Positions 16,759 to 26,114 are shown, counted from the stretch's first letter. The stretch: DNA of 64,000 nucleotides from Thermasporomyces sp036564245 (GCA_036564245.1 DATCKU010000054.1:62001-126000); one strand, 5' to 3'. The notes: a model not told the origin generated them from the letters alone. A program made the numbers and translations.

Positions 16759-17724
16759 TTAGCGGCCCTTGCGCTTGCTCCGCGGGAGCCGCTGCGGCTG
16801 AACACGCTTCACAGGAGGCCTCGGCTTCGTGGAGCTGGTGCCATCGACGGCGGGCGCCGAGCCATTCGGTGCCCCTTTCGTTCCCGGACTGAGCACAGCC
16901 AGACCCTTCCGCTCCGCCTTCCGCGCCTTCCGCTTCTGGTACGCCTCGTATGCAGGCGTTCCCGGGGCGGGGTTCCGTCGGATCACCCAGAACTGCTGAC
17001 CCATGGTCCAGACGTTCGTCGTGAACCAGTAGATCAAGACACCCATCGGGAAGCTCACGCCGCCGACGGCGAACACGAGAGGAAGGACATAGAGCAGGAT
17101 CTTCTGCTGCTGCGCGAACGGTCCGGTCAACGCCTCCGGCGGCATGTTCTTGCGCATCAGCTGCCGCTGAGTGGTGAACGTCGTGACCGTCATGAGGATG
17201 ATGAGGACCACCGTGACGATCTGGACGTTCAGGCTGTCGGCGCCGATGAACCTGTCCGAGATCTGGGCACCGAAGATCTCAGCGTGCCGAAGCGACTCGA
17301 CCAGCTCTTCGTTCAGTCCTCTCCCACGCACGCGTCCATACGCGGCACCGTCGAGCACACGGAACAACGCGATGAAGATCGGCGACTGGAGCAGGATCGG
17401 CATGCAGGAGGAGAACGGGTTCGTACCCGTCTCCTTGTAGAGCTTCATGAGCTCCTGGCCCATCCGCTCCCGGTCGTGCCCGTACTTCTTCTGCAGCTCC
17501 CGAACCTTGGGCTGGATGAGCGCCATGTTCCGGCTTGCCCGGATCTGCCGGACGAACAGCGGGATCAGCAGGATCCGGATCACCACGACCAGACCGACGA
17601 TCGAGAACGCCCACGTCCAACCCGAGTCAGCGCCGAGGACTGGTGACAAGAGTGAATGGAACGCACGCAAGATCCACGACACGATGTCGTAGAGCGGCGA
17701 AAGAATCTTGTCGTACCAAGACAC
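16759..17724 (-). CDS. yidC: Membrane protein insertase YidC
   Basis: 321 residues, YidC/Oxa1 family. Five membrane helices are recognisable; the cytoplasmic loop between the first two contains the conserved RNMALIQPKVRELQKKYGHD, and the C-terminus is basic (KRVQPQRLPRSKRKGR), which helps contact ribosomes. The GTG start at 17724 (SWYDKILSPLYDIVSW) is typical for actinobacterial YidC and has GAGGT 7 bp upstream, inside the end of yidD. It inserts membrane proteins with or without SecYEG. Two bases separate it from yidD. Confidence 0.96.
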   Translation of the reverse strand: MSWYDKILSPLYDIVSWILRAFHSLLSPVLGADSGWTWAFSIVGLVVVIRILLIPLFVRQIRASRNMALIQPKVRELQKKYGHDRERMGQELMKLYKETGTNPFSSCMPILLQSPIFIALFRVLDGAAYGRVRGRGLNEELVESLRHAEIFGAQISDRFIGADSLNVQIVTVVLIILMTVTTFTTQRQLMRKNMPPEALTGPFAQQQKILLYVLPLVFAVGGVSFPMGVLIYWFTTNVWTMGQQFWVIRRNPAPGTPAYEAYQKRKARKAERKGLAVLSPGTKGAPNGSAPAVDGTSSTKPRPPVKRVQPQRLPRSKRKGR

Positions 17725-17726
17725 GC

Positions 17727-17999
17727 TTATGCACCTCGAATGTGGGTCGGCGCACCCGCAGCTTTTCGAGCTCGGGCGCGCGGTCGAACCGGCGGAACCG
17801 GGTCGTAGCCGCCGGGAGTCCAGGGATGGCAACGAACCAGCCGGCGTACCGCGAGCCAGCTCCCGCGGAGCGCACCGTGCCGCTCGACCGCTTCCAAGGC
17901 ATACGCGGAGCAGGACGGGTGGTACCGGCACACTTGCCCGTACAACGGGCTGATGAACAGCCGGTAGCCCTTCAGCAACAAGACGAGGACTGCCTTCAT
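17727..17999 (-). CDS. yidD: Membrane protein insertion efficiency factor YidD
   Basis: 90 residues. The family signature GYRLFISPLYGQVCRYHPSCS and Y-A-L-E-A-x-x-x-H-G is complete, followed by RRLVRCHPWTPGGYDPVP. The N-terminus is amphipathic. It overlaps the 3' end of rnpA by 4 bp (ATGA), so it is translationally coupled. Confidence 0.95.
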   Translation of the reverse strand: MKAVLVLLLKGYRLFISPLYGQVCRYHPSCSAYALEAVERHGALRGSWLAVRRLVRCHPWTPGGYDPVPPVRPRARARKAAGAPTHIRGA

Positions 18000-18379
18000 G
18001 ACGAACGCTGCTCCGTGGGGGCACCCGCGACGACATGGCGCGGCCGCTGCAACGCGCGAGCCAGGCCTTCGCTGAAGTCGCGCCGCAGTTGCTCGGTCGG
18101 CGCATCTGCTGCTGACGGTAACGCGCGCACTACGAGCAAGGTTCCGTCGGGCAACATGTCCACATGATCGCGAACCACGTGACGGAGCCGTCGGCGCACG
18201 GTGTTCCGTACGACAGCCCCACCAACCGACCGGGTCACGACAAACCCGACCTTCGCCGGCTCCGGTCGATCGGTGACCACCAAGTGGAGAATGATGGTCG
18301 CTCGGGGCGTACGGCGGCCGAGTCGAACGGCCATTCCGTAGTCCGCCGAGCGACGCATCCGATGGCGGGCTGGCAGCAC
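17996..18379 (-). CDS. rnpA: Ribonuclease P protein component
   Basis: 127 residues. The start MLPARHRMRRSADYG and the RNR-type motif VRNTVRRRLRHVVRD identify RnpA, which assists the RNase P RNA in 5' maturation of tRNA. The GTG start at 18379 has only a weak ribosome site. It lies 37 bp after rpmH and overlaps yidD. Confidence 0.96.
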   Translation of the reverse strand: MLPARHRMRRSADYGMAVRLGRRTPRATIILHLVVTDRPEPAKVGFVVTRSVGGAVVRNTVRRRLRHVVRDHVDMLPDGTLLVVRALPSAADAPTEQLRRDFSEGLARALQRPRHVVAGAPTEQRSS

Positions 18380-18416
18380 GACATCGAGCTCGGGTCCACA
18401 GGGCTAGAGCCCGCCG

Positions 18417-18551
18417 TCACACGGCGAGGCGCTGCCGACCCTTGCGCCGGCGGGCGCTGATGATCGCGCGGCCAGCGCGCGTACGCATCCGGAGGCGGAA
18501 CCCGTGCGTCTTGTGGCGTCGCCGATTGTTCGGTTGGTAGGTGCGCTTCAC
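18417..18551 (-). CDS. rpmH: 50S ribosomal protein bL34
   Basis: 44 residues, the full length of bL34: KRTYQPNNRRRHKTHGFRLR, then MRTRAGRAIISARRRKGR. The GTG start at 18551 has AGGAG 6 bp upstream; longer in-frame versions have no support. First gene of the minus-strand rpmH-rnpA-yidD-yidC-jag-rsmG-parAB series, divergent from dnaA. Confidence 0.97.
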   Translation of the reverse strand: MKRTYQPNNRRRHKTHGFRLRMRTRAGRAIISARRRKGRQRLAV

Positions 18552-19011
18552 AGGGGGTCTCCTGACACGACAGCCTTGCAGGCTTCTGGCTGGTTTTGTG
18601 GTACGAAGGTCCGGATTCCTGCCCCTCGACGTCACCGTCCACCCGCGGCCGAAGGCCCGCGCCACCCGGCCAGGCTACGAGCGGCGTCCTGCGCCACGCC
18701 GGCGCGAGCCCTCCATGGCGTCCGTGAGCATACGGCGATCGCCGAGAGAGCAGAATCGTGACCGACTCACGGTACGTGTCCGGGCCGGGCGCGGTCAAAC
18801 CGCCCTCAGCTCGACCGGGACGTCCCTTTCTGTCATCCACAACCGCTTTGCACAGCTTGTGGAACAATCTGTGGACGGAACTCGAGGGTATGGGCGGATG
18901 CCACGGCCATTTCGCTGGCGATCGGCGTGCTGAACGCGTAGAGCGCGGGCGTCACGTTGTGGCGGGGGGCACGAGTGCAACGGTGAGCCTGAGCGAGACG
19001 GGAGAGATGCA
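18552..19011. promoter_or_regulatory. Divergent rpmH-dnaA intergenic region with DnaA-box-like sites
   Basis: 460 bp without a gene. It should contain the promoters of rpmH (minus) and dnaA (plus). Three DnaA-box-like nonamers lie close together: TCATCCACA at 18833, TGTGGAACA (reverse) at 18858 and TGTGGACGG (reverse) at 18870. They are weaker than those downstream of dnaA and may serve dnaA autoregulation or belong to a bipartite origin. Confidence 0.6.
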
Positions 19012-20526
19012 GTGGTCGCAGACTCCGATGCCTTCACAGCCATCTGGGAACGGGTTCGCGAGAGCCTCGACCAAGACCTGCCGCCCAACCAGCGGGTCTG
19101 GCTGACGCAGAGCCGACCGGTCACACTGCACGGCAACACCGCCATCGTCGCCGTACGCGACGAGTTCACGCGTACACAGTTCGAAGCCAGGCTGCGGCCA
19201 CTCCTCGAGGACGCCCTCTCCGAGGTGCAGGGCGAACCCGTGCACCTCGCTGTAACCGTCGATCCGTCGCTTGCACTGGACGAGCCCGATGCCGGTGACG
19301 CGGCGAGCTCCTCCGGTCGCCCGGCAGACTCGGCGAGCGACTCGGGCGATTCGTCTCGTACCGCGCCGGCTCCGATTCCCGACTCCGACGTCGGCGTCTC
19401 CAGCGCCGGACTCGCGACGGCGCCCAAAGGTCCCGACGCCTTCACACTCTCCTCCACACCGCACGGCCAGTCCCAGCGCGCCGATGCCGAGCCACCGCGG
19501 CTCAACCCGAAGTACGTGTTCGACTCGTTCGTGATCGGTTCCTCCAACCGGTTCGCGCACGCGGCCGCAGTCGCGGTGTCGGAGGCACCGGGCAAGGCGT
19601 ACAACCCCTTGCTGATCTACGGCGACTCCGGGCTGGGGAAGACGCATCTGCTCCACGCGATCGGTCACTACGTCAGGAACCTCTTCGCCAACGCCCGGAT
19701 CAGGTACGTCTCGAGCGAGGAGTTCACGAACGACTTCATCAACTCGATTCGCGACGACAAGGCCGCGACGTTCCAGCGCCGCTACCGCGACGTCGACGTC
19801 CTGCTGGTCGACGACATCCAGTTCCTGGAGAACAAGGAGCGGACGCAGGAGGAGTTCTTCCACACGTTCAACGCGCTGCACAACGCCAACAAGCAGATCG
19901 TGATCTCATCGGACCGGCCGCCGAAGCGCCTCGAGACGCTGGAGGACCGGCTCCGCAACAGGTTCGAGTGGGGGCTCATCACCGACATCCAGCCGCCGGA
20001 CCTGGAGACGAGGATCGCGATCCTTCGCAAGAAGGCGGCGCAGGAACGCCTCACGGCGCCACCAGAGGTCCTGGAGTTCATCGCGAGCAAGATCCAGACG
20101 AACATCCGCGAGCTCGAAGGCGCGCTGATCCGGGTCACGGCCTTTGCAAGCCTCAACCGGCAGGACGTCGACATCAGCCTCGCCGAGATCGTCCTGAAGG
20201 ATCTGATCCCGACCGGTGGCGAGCCGGAGATCACCGCCGCTCAGATCATGGCGCAGACGGCTGCGTACTTCGGCTTGTCGGTCGACGACCTCTGCGCCTC
20301 GAGCCGAAGCCGCGTCCTCGTGACCGCCCGGCAGATCGCGATGTACCTCTGCCGGGAGCTCACGGACCTGTCCCTCCCGAAGATCGGCCAACAGTTCGGC
20401 GGGCGCGACCACACCACGGTCATGCACGCCGACCGCAAGATCCGCCAGCTCATGGCCGAGCGTCGCAGCGTCTACAACCAGGTGACGGAACTCACGAACC
20501 GGATCAAGCAGCAGGCCCGCTCCTGA
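19012..20526 (+). CDS. dnaA: Chromosomal replication initiator protein DnaA
   Basis: 504 residues. Domain I (about 1-90, WLTQSRPVTLHGNTAIVAVR), a ~75-residue Asp/Ser/Pro-rich domain II, the AAA+ domain with Walker A GDSGLGKTH at residue ~204 and Walker B LLVDDIQF at ~264, and the C-terminal DNA-binding domain with GGRDHTTVMHADRKI at ~463. It opens oriC after binding DnaA boxes. The GTG at 19012 is preceded by GGGAGAG. The probable origin follows directly downstream. Confidence 0.98.
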   Translation: MVADSDAFTAIWERVRESLDQDLPPNQRVWLTQSRPVTLHGNTAIVAVRDEFTRTQFEARLRPLLEDALSEVQGEPVHLAVTVDPSLALDEPDAGDAASSSGRPADSASDSGDSSRTAPAPIPDSDVGVSSAGLATAPKGPDAFTLSSTPHGQSQRADAEPPRLNPKYVFDSFVIGSSNRFAHAAAVAVSEAPGKAYNPLLIYGDSGLGKTHLLHAIGHYVRNLFANARIRYVSSEEFTNDFINSIRDDKAATFQRRYRDVDVLLVDDIQFLENKERTQEEFFHTFNALHNANKQIVISSDRPPKRLETLEDRLRNRFEWGLITDIQPPDLETRIAILRKKAAQERLTAPPEVLEFIASKIQTNIRELEGALIRVTAFASLNRQDVDISLAEIVLKDLIPTGGEPEITAAQIMAQTAAYFGLSVDDLCASSRSRVLVTARQIAMYLCRELTDLSLPKIGQQFGGRDHTTVMHADRKIRQLMAERRSVYNQVTELTNRIKQQARS

Positions 20527-20640
20527 AGCACCTGGTCCGTACCTCGCGACGGCGTCGGCCGTGACCTCGCTTCCTCGGGGAGCGCCGCCGCCAGCTGCGG
20601 GCACGTCGGTTGGCGCGGCTACGCCCGGTACTCGGCGGGT

Positions 20641-20990
20641 GGCGATCCGGAGCCGTCCACACACCGTCCCAGAGGCGAGGCGGACGCCGGCCCGGCGACG
20701 CGTCGACCGCGTCCATCCCAACGTCTATCCACACAATCTGGGGACAACTCTGTGGATCGAATCGCGGGTTCAAGGGGAACGTATGTGGATGAGGGGGGAC
20801 GAACCGGTTGACGAAACCGGACCATGCACTGCCGCTGTTGGTACCTCGCAGGCTTGCTCACATCGGCAGTGGAAGATCAGAGAGCTCCTCACCTGGCATG
20901 ACGCCGGTTGTCCACAACTTCCACCACACCGAAGACGATGTCGAGCTTCCATACGACAATAAGAAGACCGTTGAAATCCACAAAGCTGCG
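20641..20990. other. Probable origin of replication oriC (DnaA boxes between dnaA and dnaN)
   Basis: The 669-bp gap 20527-21195 has no gene. DnaA-box-like nonamers: CCGTCCACA (20653), CTATCCACA (20725), TGGGGACAA (20739, reverse of TTGTCCCCA), TGTGGATCG (20751, reverse), a perfect actinobacterial box TTGTCCACA (20908), and AAATCCACA (20974). The stretch around 20945-20980 is locally AT-rich (ATACGACAATAAG) and could be the unwinding element. Position between dnaA and dnaN is the standard actinobacterial oriC. Confidence 0.8.
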
Positions 20991-21195
20991 AAGACCCGCC
21001 CAGACCGGCCGGCGTGAAACAGGCCCAACGCTCGGTCACCAATGCCTCCGCGGCGCCACCCGTGACGCCGGCGTGCCGCGATTCGGTGTACCGTCGTGGT
21101 CTCTGACGGCCTTTGGGCTGCACCGTCCTTGCTGGCGTTCGCTGCACGATGCCGTTGCACCCAAGGCATCCACGTTCTCGAGGAGGCGATGAGGG

Positions 21196-22344
21196 GTGAA
21201 GTTCCGCGTAGACCGTGATGTGCTCGCCGACGCGGTCGCTTGGGTCGCCCGGAGTCTGCCGACCAGACCGTCGCTTCCCGTCCTGGCCGGCATGTTGGTT
21301 GACGCACGAGACGGCGAGATCGTCGTGTCCAGCTTCGACTACGAGACGTCGGCTCGCGTCACCGTGCCTGCCGAGGTCGCGGCCGAGGGCACCGTGCTGG
21401 TCTCCGGACGCCTTCTCGCCGACATCAGCCGAAGCCTTCCGGCCCAGCCGGTGCAGGTCGAGGCCGACGGTGGAAAGGTCGTCGTCACATGCCGCAGCGC
21501 CCGCTTCACCGTGGCGACGCTTCCGGTCGAGGACTACCCGGAGCTTCCTGACATGCCGACCGCGTCCGGCTCGGTCAAGGGAGACGTGTTCGCAGCCGCC
21601 GTCAGCCAGGTCGCCGTCGCAGCTGGTCGCGACGACATGCTTCCCGTCCTCACCGGCGTGCGGATCGAGATCGACGGTGAGTCGGTGACGCTCGCCGCGA
21701 CCGACCGGTACCGCCTCGCCGTGCGTGAGTTCACGTGGAGCCCGGAGCAGCCCGACATCTCGGCCACCGCGCTCGTGCCGGCGCGGGTGCTCGCCGACAC
21801 GGCGAAGGCGTTCGCCTCCGGATCCGATGTCACGATCGCACTCGCCGAGGCGGGCAGCGGCGGAGGTGAAGGTCTGGTGGGCTTCTCCGGCAGCAGCGGA
21901 GGCGCGACCCGCCGGACCACGACCCGGCTCCTGGACGGGGAGTTCCCGAAGTACCGCACGCTGTTCCCGGCCGACCAGCAAACCCTTGTGAAGGTCCAGA
22001 CCGCGCCCTTCGTCGAGACCCTCAAGCGTGTCGCCCTGGTCGCCGAACGCAACACGCCGATCCGGCTGACGCTCGCCGACGGAATGGCGACCCTCGAAGC
22101 GGGCAGCAGCGACGAGGCGCAGGCGTCGGAGTCGCTCGAAGCCACGATCGAGGGCGAACCGCTCACCATCGGGTTCAACCCGCAGTACCTTCTGGACGGC
22201 CTCGGCGTGCTCGAGACTCCGGTCGCACAGTTCGCATTCACCTTGCCGACCAAGCCTGCGGTGCTCACGGGCCTCGCCGACTTCGACGCAGAGCCGAACC
22301 CTGACTACCGCTACCTGCTGATGCCGGTCCGCCTGCAGTCCTGA
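21196..22344 (+). CDS. dnaN: DNA polymerase III sliding clamp subunit beta
   Basis: 382 residues, three beta-clamp domains. It begins KFRVDRDVLADAVAWVARSL and ends with the usual YLLMPVRLQ. It encircles DNA and tethers polymerase III. The GTG at 21196 is preceded by AGGAGGCGATGAG. A central low-complexity Gly/Ser stretch (about residues 217-232) replaces a surface loop. Plus strand, directly after oriC. Confidence 0.97.
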   Translation: MKFRVDRDVLADAVAWVARSLPTRPSLPVLAGMLVDARDGEIVVSSFDYETSARVTVPAEVAAEGTVLVSGRLLADISRSLPAQPVQVEADGGKVVVTCRSARFTVATLPVEDYPELPDMPTASGSVKGDVFAAAVSQVAVAAGRDDMLPVLTGVRIEIDGESVTLAATDRYRLAVREFTWSPEQPDISATALVPARVLADTAKAFASGSDVTIALAEAGSGGGEGLVGFSGSSGGATRRTTTRLLDGEFPKYRTLFPADQQTLVKVQTAPFVETLKRVALVAERNTPIRLTLADGMATLEAGSSDEAQASESLEATIEGEPLTIGFNPQYLLDGLGVLETPVAQFAFTLPTKPAVLTGLADFDAEPNPDYRYLLMPVRLQS

Positions 22345-22382
22345 CACCTGGCCAGTCTCCGGCCCAGCCCTGCGCGTCCCGG

Positions 22383-22462
22383 CAGAAATGACCACGCAAC
22401 GTCGGCGATTCGCCTCTTGCAGTGGTACGTATGCGCCGGCCGGGTACGAAATCCCTCGGAAG
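22383..22462 (+). repeat. Two-copy intergenic element B, copy 1
   Basis: Two conserved blocks, GAAATGACCACG and GGGTACGAAATCCCTCGG followed by AAGGT, separated by exactly 45 nt. The same blocks with the same 45-nt spacing occur at 51887-51966. It lies in the 191-bp gap between dnaN and gnd. Confidence 0.65.
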
Positions 22463-22535
22463 GTATTGCGGGCGTGGTGGGCTCGTACGGACGTCGCTCC
22501 TGAAGCACGACGTTCCACCCAACGGAGGTGTGGTC

Positions 22536-23444
22536 ATGGATCTAGGGCTCGTCGGACTCGGCAAGATGGGCGCCAACATGCGGGAACGTCTGCGTGAGAA
22601 AGGGCACACGGTGGTCGGGTACGACCGTGATCCCTCACTCGCCGACGTACCGAGTCTTGAGGAGATGGTCCAGCGTCTCCCGAGCCCGAAGGTCGTCTGG
22701 GTGATGGTTCCCGCTGGACCTCCAACCCACGGGGTCATCACGGAGCTCAGCAAGCTGCTGGGCGACGGCGACATCGTGATCGACGGCGGCAACAGCCGGT
22801 GGACCGACGACGCCGCGCACGCTGAGCTGCTGGGACGACGCGGCATCAAGTTCATCGACTGTGGGGTCTCTGGCGGCGTGTGGGGCCGTACGAACGGCTA
22901 CGCCCTGATGTGCGGCGGCGACGCCGACACGGTGGCGACGGTGCAGCCGATCTTCGACGCGCTCAAACCCGACGGTGAGTTCGGATTCGTGCACGCTGGC
23001 CGGGTCGGGGCCGGTCATTTCGTCAAGATGGTGCACAACGGGATCGAGTACGGCGTGATGCAGGCGTACGCCGAGGGCTACGAGCTGCTTGAGACCACGG
23101 ACATCGTCGACAACGTGTGCGACGTCTTCCGCTCCTGGCGGGAGGGCACGGTCATCCGCTCATGGTTGCTCGATCTTTTGGTGTCCGCCCTGGAAGAACA
23201 GCCGCATCTCGACGGTATCCGCGGCTATGTCGACGACTCTGGCGAAGGACGCTGGACAGTGGAGGCGGCGATCGAGCATGCCGTCCCCATGCCCGCGATC
23301 GCGGCGTCGCTCTTCGCCAGGTTCGCATCGCGCCAACCGGATTCGCCTGCCATGAAGGCGGTCGCCGCGATGCGCCACGAGTTCGGTGGCCATGCGGTAC
23401 GACCCGACTCGAAGGCCGCCCGTCCCGACACCGAGGCCCCCTGA
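22536..23444 (+). CDS. gnd: 6-phosphogluconate dehydrogenase, decarboxylating (short, GndA type)
   Basis: 302 residues, the short class of 6-phosphogluconate dehydrogenase. The Rossmann motif is LGLVGLGKMGANM; GGNSRWTDD and DCGVSGGVWG are substrate-binding segments, and the catalytic lysine is in HFVKMVHNGIEYG. It converts 6-phosphogluconate to ribulose-5-phosphate plus CO2. Start ATG 22536 is 7 bp after AACGGAGG. Its place between dnaN and recF is typical for actinomycetes. Confidence 0.95.
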   Translation: MDLGLVGLGKMGANMRERLREKGHTVVGYDRDPSLADVPSLEEMVQRLPSPKVVWVMVPAGPPTHGVITELSKLLGDGDIVIDGGNSRWTDDAAHAELLGRRGIKFIDCGVSGGVWGRTNGYALMCGGDADTVATVQPIFDALKPDGEFGFVHAGRVGAGHFVKMVHNGIEYGVMQAYAEGYELLETTDIVDNVCDVFRSWREGTVIRSWLLDLLVSALEEQPHLDGIRGYVDDSGEGRWTVEAAIEHAVPMPAIAASLFARFASRQPDSPAMKAVAAMRHEFGGHAVRPDSKAARPDTEAP

Positions 23445-23482
23445 CCAGCGATTCGGCCACCCGACGCGGGCGGCGCGCCCCA

Positions 23483-23506
23483 GCCAAGAGGTGCACGACC
23501 CTTGGC
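23483..23506 (+). terminator. Weak hairpin after gnd
   Basis: GCCAAG / CTTGGC with a 12-nt loop, 38 bp after the gnd stop. The stem is short, so termination is only possible. The remaining 236-bp gap to recF shows no gene. Confidence 0.35.
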
Positions 23507-23680
23507 CGGGAGGGCTCGTACGCTCCGCTTTTCGTTCACGAGGCGACCTCCCTGCCGGCTACTCCGCGGTCTGAAGCGCTGTCCCTCTTCGTCTTTTGGG
23601 GAATAGCGCCGACTCGTCGTGCAACCCGATCCGAAGCCCGCGTCCGGCCAGGGAATGGGACTCGCTAGCGTTGATCTGCC

Positions 23681-24802
23681 GTGTACGTCGCTCGCCTTTC
23701 GCTCACCGACTTCCGGAACTATCCGTCAGTCGAGCTCACCCTGTCACCGGGACCGAACGTCTTCGTCGGCCAGAATGGTCATGGAAAGACCAACCTGGTC
23801 GAGGCGATCGGATACCTCGCCACGCTTGGCTCGCATCGCGTGGCGCACGACGCACCGTTGGTACGCCACGGTGCGGAGCGAGCGATCGTTCGGGTGGATG
23901 TCGTACGAGACAACCGTCACGCGCTGTTGGAGATCGAGATCACACCGGGCCGGAGCAATCGGGCGCGCCTCAACCGCTCACCAGTCTCCCGACCGCGCGA
24001 GCTGCTCGGCATCTTGCGCACCGTGCTCTTCGCCCCCGAGGATCTCGCCCTGGTCAAAGGTGATCCGGATGCGAGGCGACGGTTCCTCGACGAGCTTCTC
24101 GTGGCGCGCGCTCCGCGGTTCGCGGGCGTGCGGCAAGACTACGAGCGGGTGCTTCGCCAGCGGAACACGCTGCTCAAGACCGCGGGTCAGGCGTCGTCGA
24201 GCGCACTTCGCACCCTGGAGGCGTGGGACGAGCACCTGGCCCGGCTGGGTGGCGAGCTCCTTGCGGCCCGCCTCAGGTTGATCGAGGAACTCGAGCCACT
24301 GGTTGCTCAGGCGTACGCCAACGTCTCCCCGACCAAAGACGAGGTTCGGCTCGACTATCGCGCGAGCTGCGATCTTGGTGACGTGACCGAGCAGCCGACC
24401 GCGCAGGCACTCGCCCCACGGCTCGCCGAGGCGCTGGTCGAGCGGCGTGACGAGGAGCTGCGCCGTGGCGTCTCACTGGTCGGCCCGCACCGTGACGACC
24501 TGGTGTTGGGGCTTGGCGACCTGCCGGCGAAGGGCTACGCGAGTCACGGAGAGAGTTGGTCGCTCGCACTATCGTTGCGGCTGGCGTCGTACGAACTGCT
24601 ACGCCACGATGGCGACGACCCGGTCCTGGTGCTCGACGACGTCTTCGCCGAGCTCGACACCGGGCGCCGTAGCCGGTTGGCCGGCCTGGTCGCCCCGGCC
24701 GAGCAGGTCCTGGTCACGGCGGCGGTACGCGAGGATGTGCCTGACGCGTTGGCCGGGGCGTGGTACGACGTCGTGGACGGCAGCGTGCGTCCGGTCGTCT
24801 GA
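23681..24802 (+). CDS. recF: DNA replication and repair protein RecF
   Basis: 373 residues, SMC/ABC-like ATPase. N-terminal LSLTDFRNYPSVEL, Walker A GQNGHGKTN (about 30-38), ABC signature SHGESWSLALSLRLA (about 287-301) and Walker B PVLVLDDVFAELD (about 313-325). It helps load RecA at gapped DNA. GTG start at 23681. The stop is 22 bp before dciA, so the two form an operon. Confidence 0.96.
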   Translation: MYVARLSLTDFRNYPSVELTLSPGPNVFVGQNGHGKTNLVEAIGYLATLGSHRVAHDAPLVRHGAERAIVRVDVVRDNRHALLEIEITPGRSNRARLNRSPVSRPRELLGILRTVLFAPEDLALVKGDPDARRRFLDELLVARAPRFAGVRQDYERVLRQRNTLLKTAGQASSSALRTLEAWDEHLARLGGELLAARLRLIEELEPLVAQAYANVSPTKDEVRLDYRASCDLGDVTEQPTAQALAPRLAEALVERRDEELRRGVSLVGPHRDDLVLGLGDLPAKGYASHGESWSLALSLRLASYELLRHDGDDPVLVLDDVFAELDTGRRSRLAGLVAPAEQVLVTAAVREDVPDALAGAWYDVVDGSVRPVV

Positions 24803-24824
24803 GGTGTCGGCAGGAGGTACGAAC

Positions 24825-25469
24825 GTGTCCACCGATAGGCGAGGAAGACGTGGCCGCCCGTCCGAGTCAGCTGGACCGTCTGCCGAGGACGCCAAGCCTG
24901 CCGGACCAACCCGGCCGGACGAGTCGGCAGGGCCGGCCGATCCGACCACGACCTGGGATCCGTCGGGAACCGAACTCGCCCGTTCGGTCGCCGCGTCGTT
25001 CAGCGCGTCCGGCGCGTCCCGATCGGGCAGGCGTCGAGAGACCCGGGCTCGTGGGACCGACCGGTTGCGCGCCGACTGGAAGCCCACGCGATCCGGTGCC
25101 GGCCCGGACGACCGTGATCCGCAGCTTCTCGAGGACACGATCGATCGGTTGGTCGCCGAGCGCGGCTGGGTTCGAGAGGTCACGGTCGCCGGTGCGCTGG
25201 CTCGATGGGACCAGATCGTCGGCCCGGAGATTGCCGCGCATTGTCGCGCCGAGCGTTATGCGGACGCCGAGCTTACGGTGCGTGCCGACTCCACGGCGTG
25301 GGCTACGCAGGTGAGGCTGCTGGCGCCGACCCTGGTGAAGCGGCTGAACGAGGAACTCGGCGACGGTACGGTGCGCCGGGTGACGGTGCTCGGGCCTGAC
25401 GCCCCGAGCTGGAGGAAGGGTCCGCTGCGGGTTCGCGGTGGTCGAGGCCCGCGGGATACGTACGGCTAG
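24825..25469 (+). CDS. dciA: DUF721 family protein, DciA-like helicase loader candidate
   Basis: 214 residues. The first ~90 are disordered (Ser/Pro/Glu/Arg); the DUF721 domain covers about 100-205, with VAGALARWDQIVGPEIAAHC and LTVRADSTAWATQVRLLAP. This family is the mycobacterial Rv0004 type and is related to DciA, which operates with the replicative helicase in bacteria lacking DnaC/DnaI. GTG 24825 follows GGAGG by 7 bp. It is coupled to recF and upstream of gyrB, the usual context. Confidence 0.88.
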   Translation: MSTDRRGRRGRPSESAGPSAEDAKPAGPTRPDESAGPADPTTTWDPSGTELARSVAASFSASGASRSGRRRETRARGTDRLRADWKPTRSGAGPDDRDPQLLEDTIDRLVAERGWVREVTVAGALARWDQIVGPEIAAHCRAERYADAELTVRADSTAWATQVRLLAPTLVKRLNEELGDGTVRRVTVLGPDAPSWRKGPLRVRGGRGPRDTYG

Positions 25470-25477
25470 GGATATAG

Positions 25478-25496
25478 GACAAACTGATCGTTTGTC
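25478..25496. promoter_or_regulatory. Perfect 7-bp inverted repeat before the LURP-one-like gene
   Basis: GACAAAC-TGATC-GTTTGTC lies between dciA and the next start (25530). The symmetry and the short 5-bp centre suggest a dimeric regulator's operator; a small terminator for dciA is the alternative. Confidence 0.5.
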
Positions 25497-25529
25497 AGTG
25501 TCCGTCTGTCGTACGTGAGGATTCCCCAA

Positions 25530-26114
25530 GTGACGACCCTCGAGATGCTCCAGGCCCAGCGGCGGCTTCTCGTCCGCCAGCGCGTCCGCATGATGGTCAA
25601 CCAGTACGAAGTGCATGTCCCCGGCCCCGACGGTGAGTCCGAGGCGGCGATGGTCGCCTTCGCCCAGCAGAAACGCCTCGCGTTCCGCGAGCAGGTGACG
25701 ATCTACACCGACGACAGCAAGCAGAAGCCGCTGCTCAGCTTCAAGGCTCGCCAGGCGCTCGACCTGGGTGCGACGTACGACGTGTTCGACCAGTTCGGCA
25801 ACCAGATCGGCCTGTTCCGCAAGGACTTCGGATCGTCGTTGCTGCGCTCCACCTGGCATCTCGAGCAACCCCAGCTGGGCACCGTGACAGGGCGCGAACG
25901 TAACCAGCTGGTGGCCATCCTGCGTCGGTTCGTCGACGGACTGGACTGGCTTCCGTACCACTTCGACTTCACCAACGGCGACCAGCCGGCGTTCTCGGTG
26001 GACAAGAAGTGGGCGCTCCGCGATCGCTACGTCGTCGACATCGCCGACCCGTGGCTCGATCGGCGGCTCGTCATCGCGATGGCGGTTGCCCTCGACGCGC
26101 TGCAAGGTCGCTGA
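25530..26114 (+). CDS. LURP-one-related / phospholipid-scramblase-like family protein
   Basis: 194 residues. A beta-barrel-like fold is suggested by repeated strands: VHVPGPDGESEAAMVAFAQQ, VTIYTDDSKQKPLLSFKAR, TYDVFDQFGNQIGLFRKDF and YHFDFTNGDQPAFSVDKKWA, the pattern of Tubby-like LURP-one proteins. The function in bacteria is unknown. The GTG at 25530 has GAGG upstream; the GTG at 25515 is in frame but has no site. It is inserted between dciA and gyrB. A 7-bp palindrome precedes it. Confidence 0.75.
   Translation: MTTLEMLQAQRRLLVRQRVRMMVNQYEVHVPGPDGESEAAMVAFAQQKRLAFREQVTIYTDDSKQKPLLSFKARQALDLGATYDVFDQFGNQIGLFRKDFGSSLLRSTWHLEQPQLGTVTGRERNQLVAILRRFVDGLDWLPYHFDFTNGDQPAFSVDKKWALRDRYVVDIADPWLDRRLVIAMAVALDALQGR

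Noticed and set aside
20770..22518. 582-codon minus-strand frame over oriC and dnaN
   Set aside because: Shadow of dnaN running into the origin; no supporting features.
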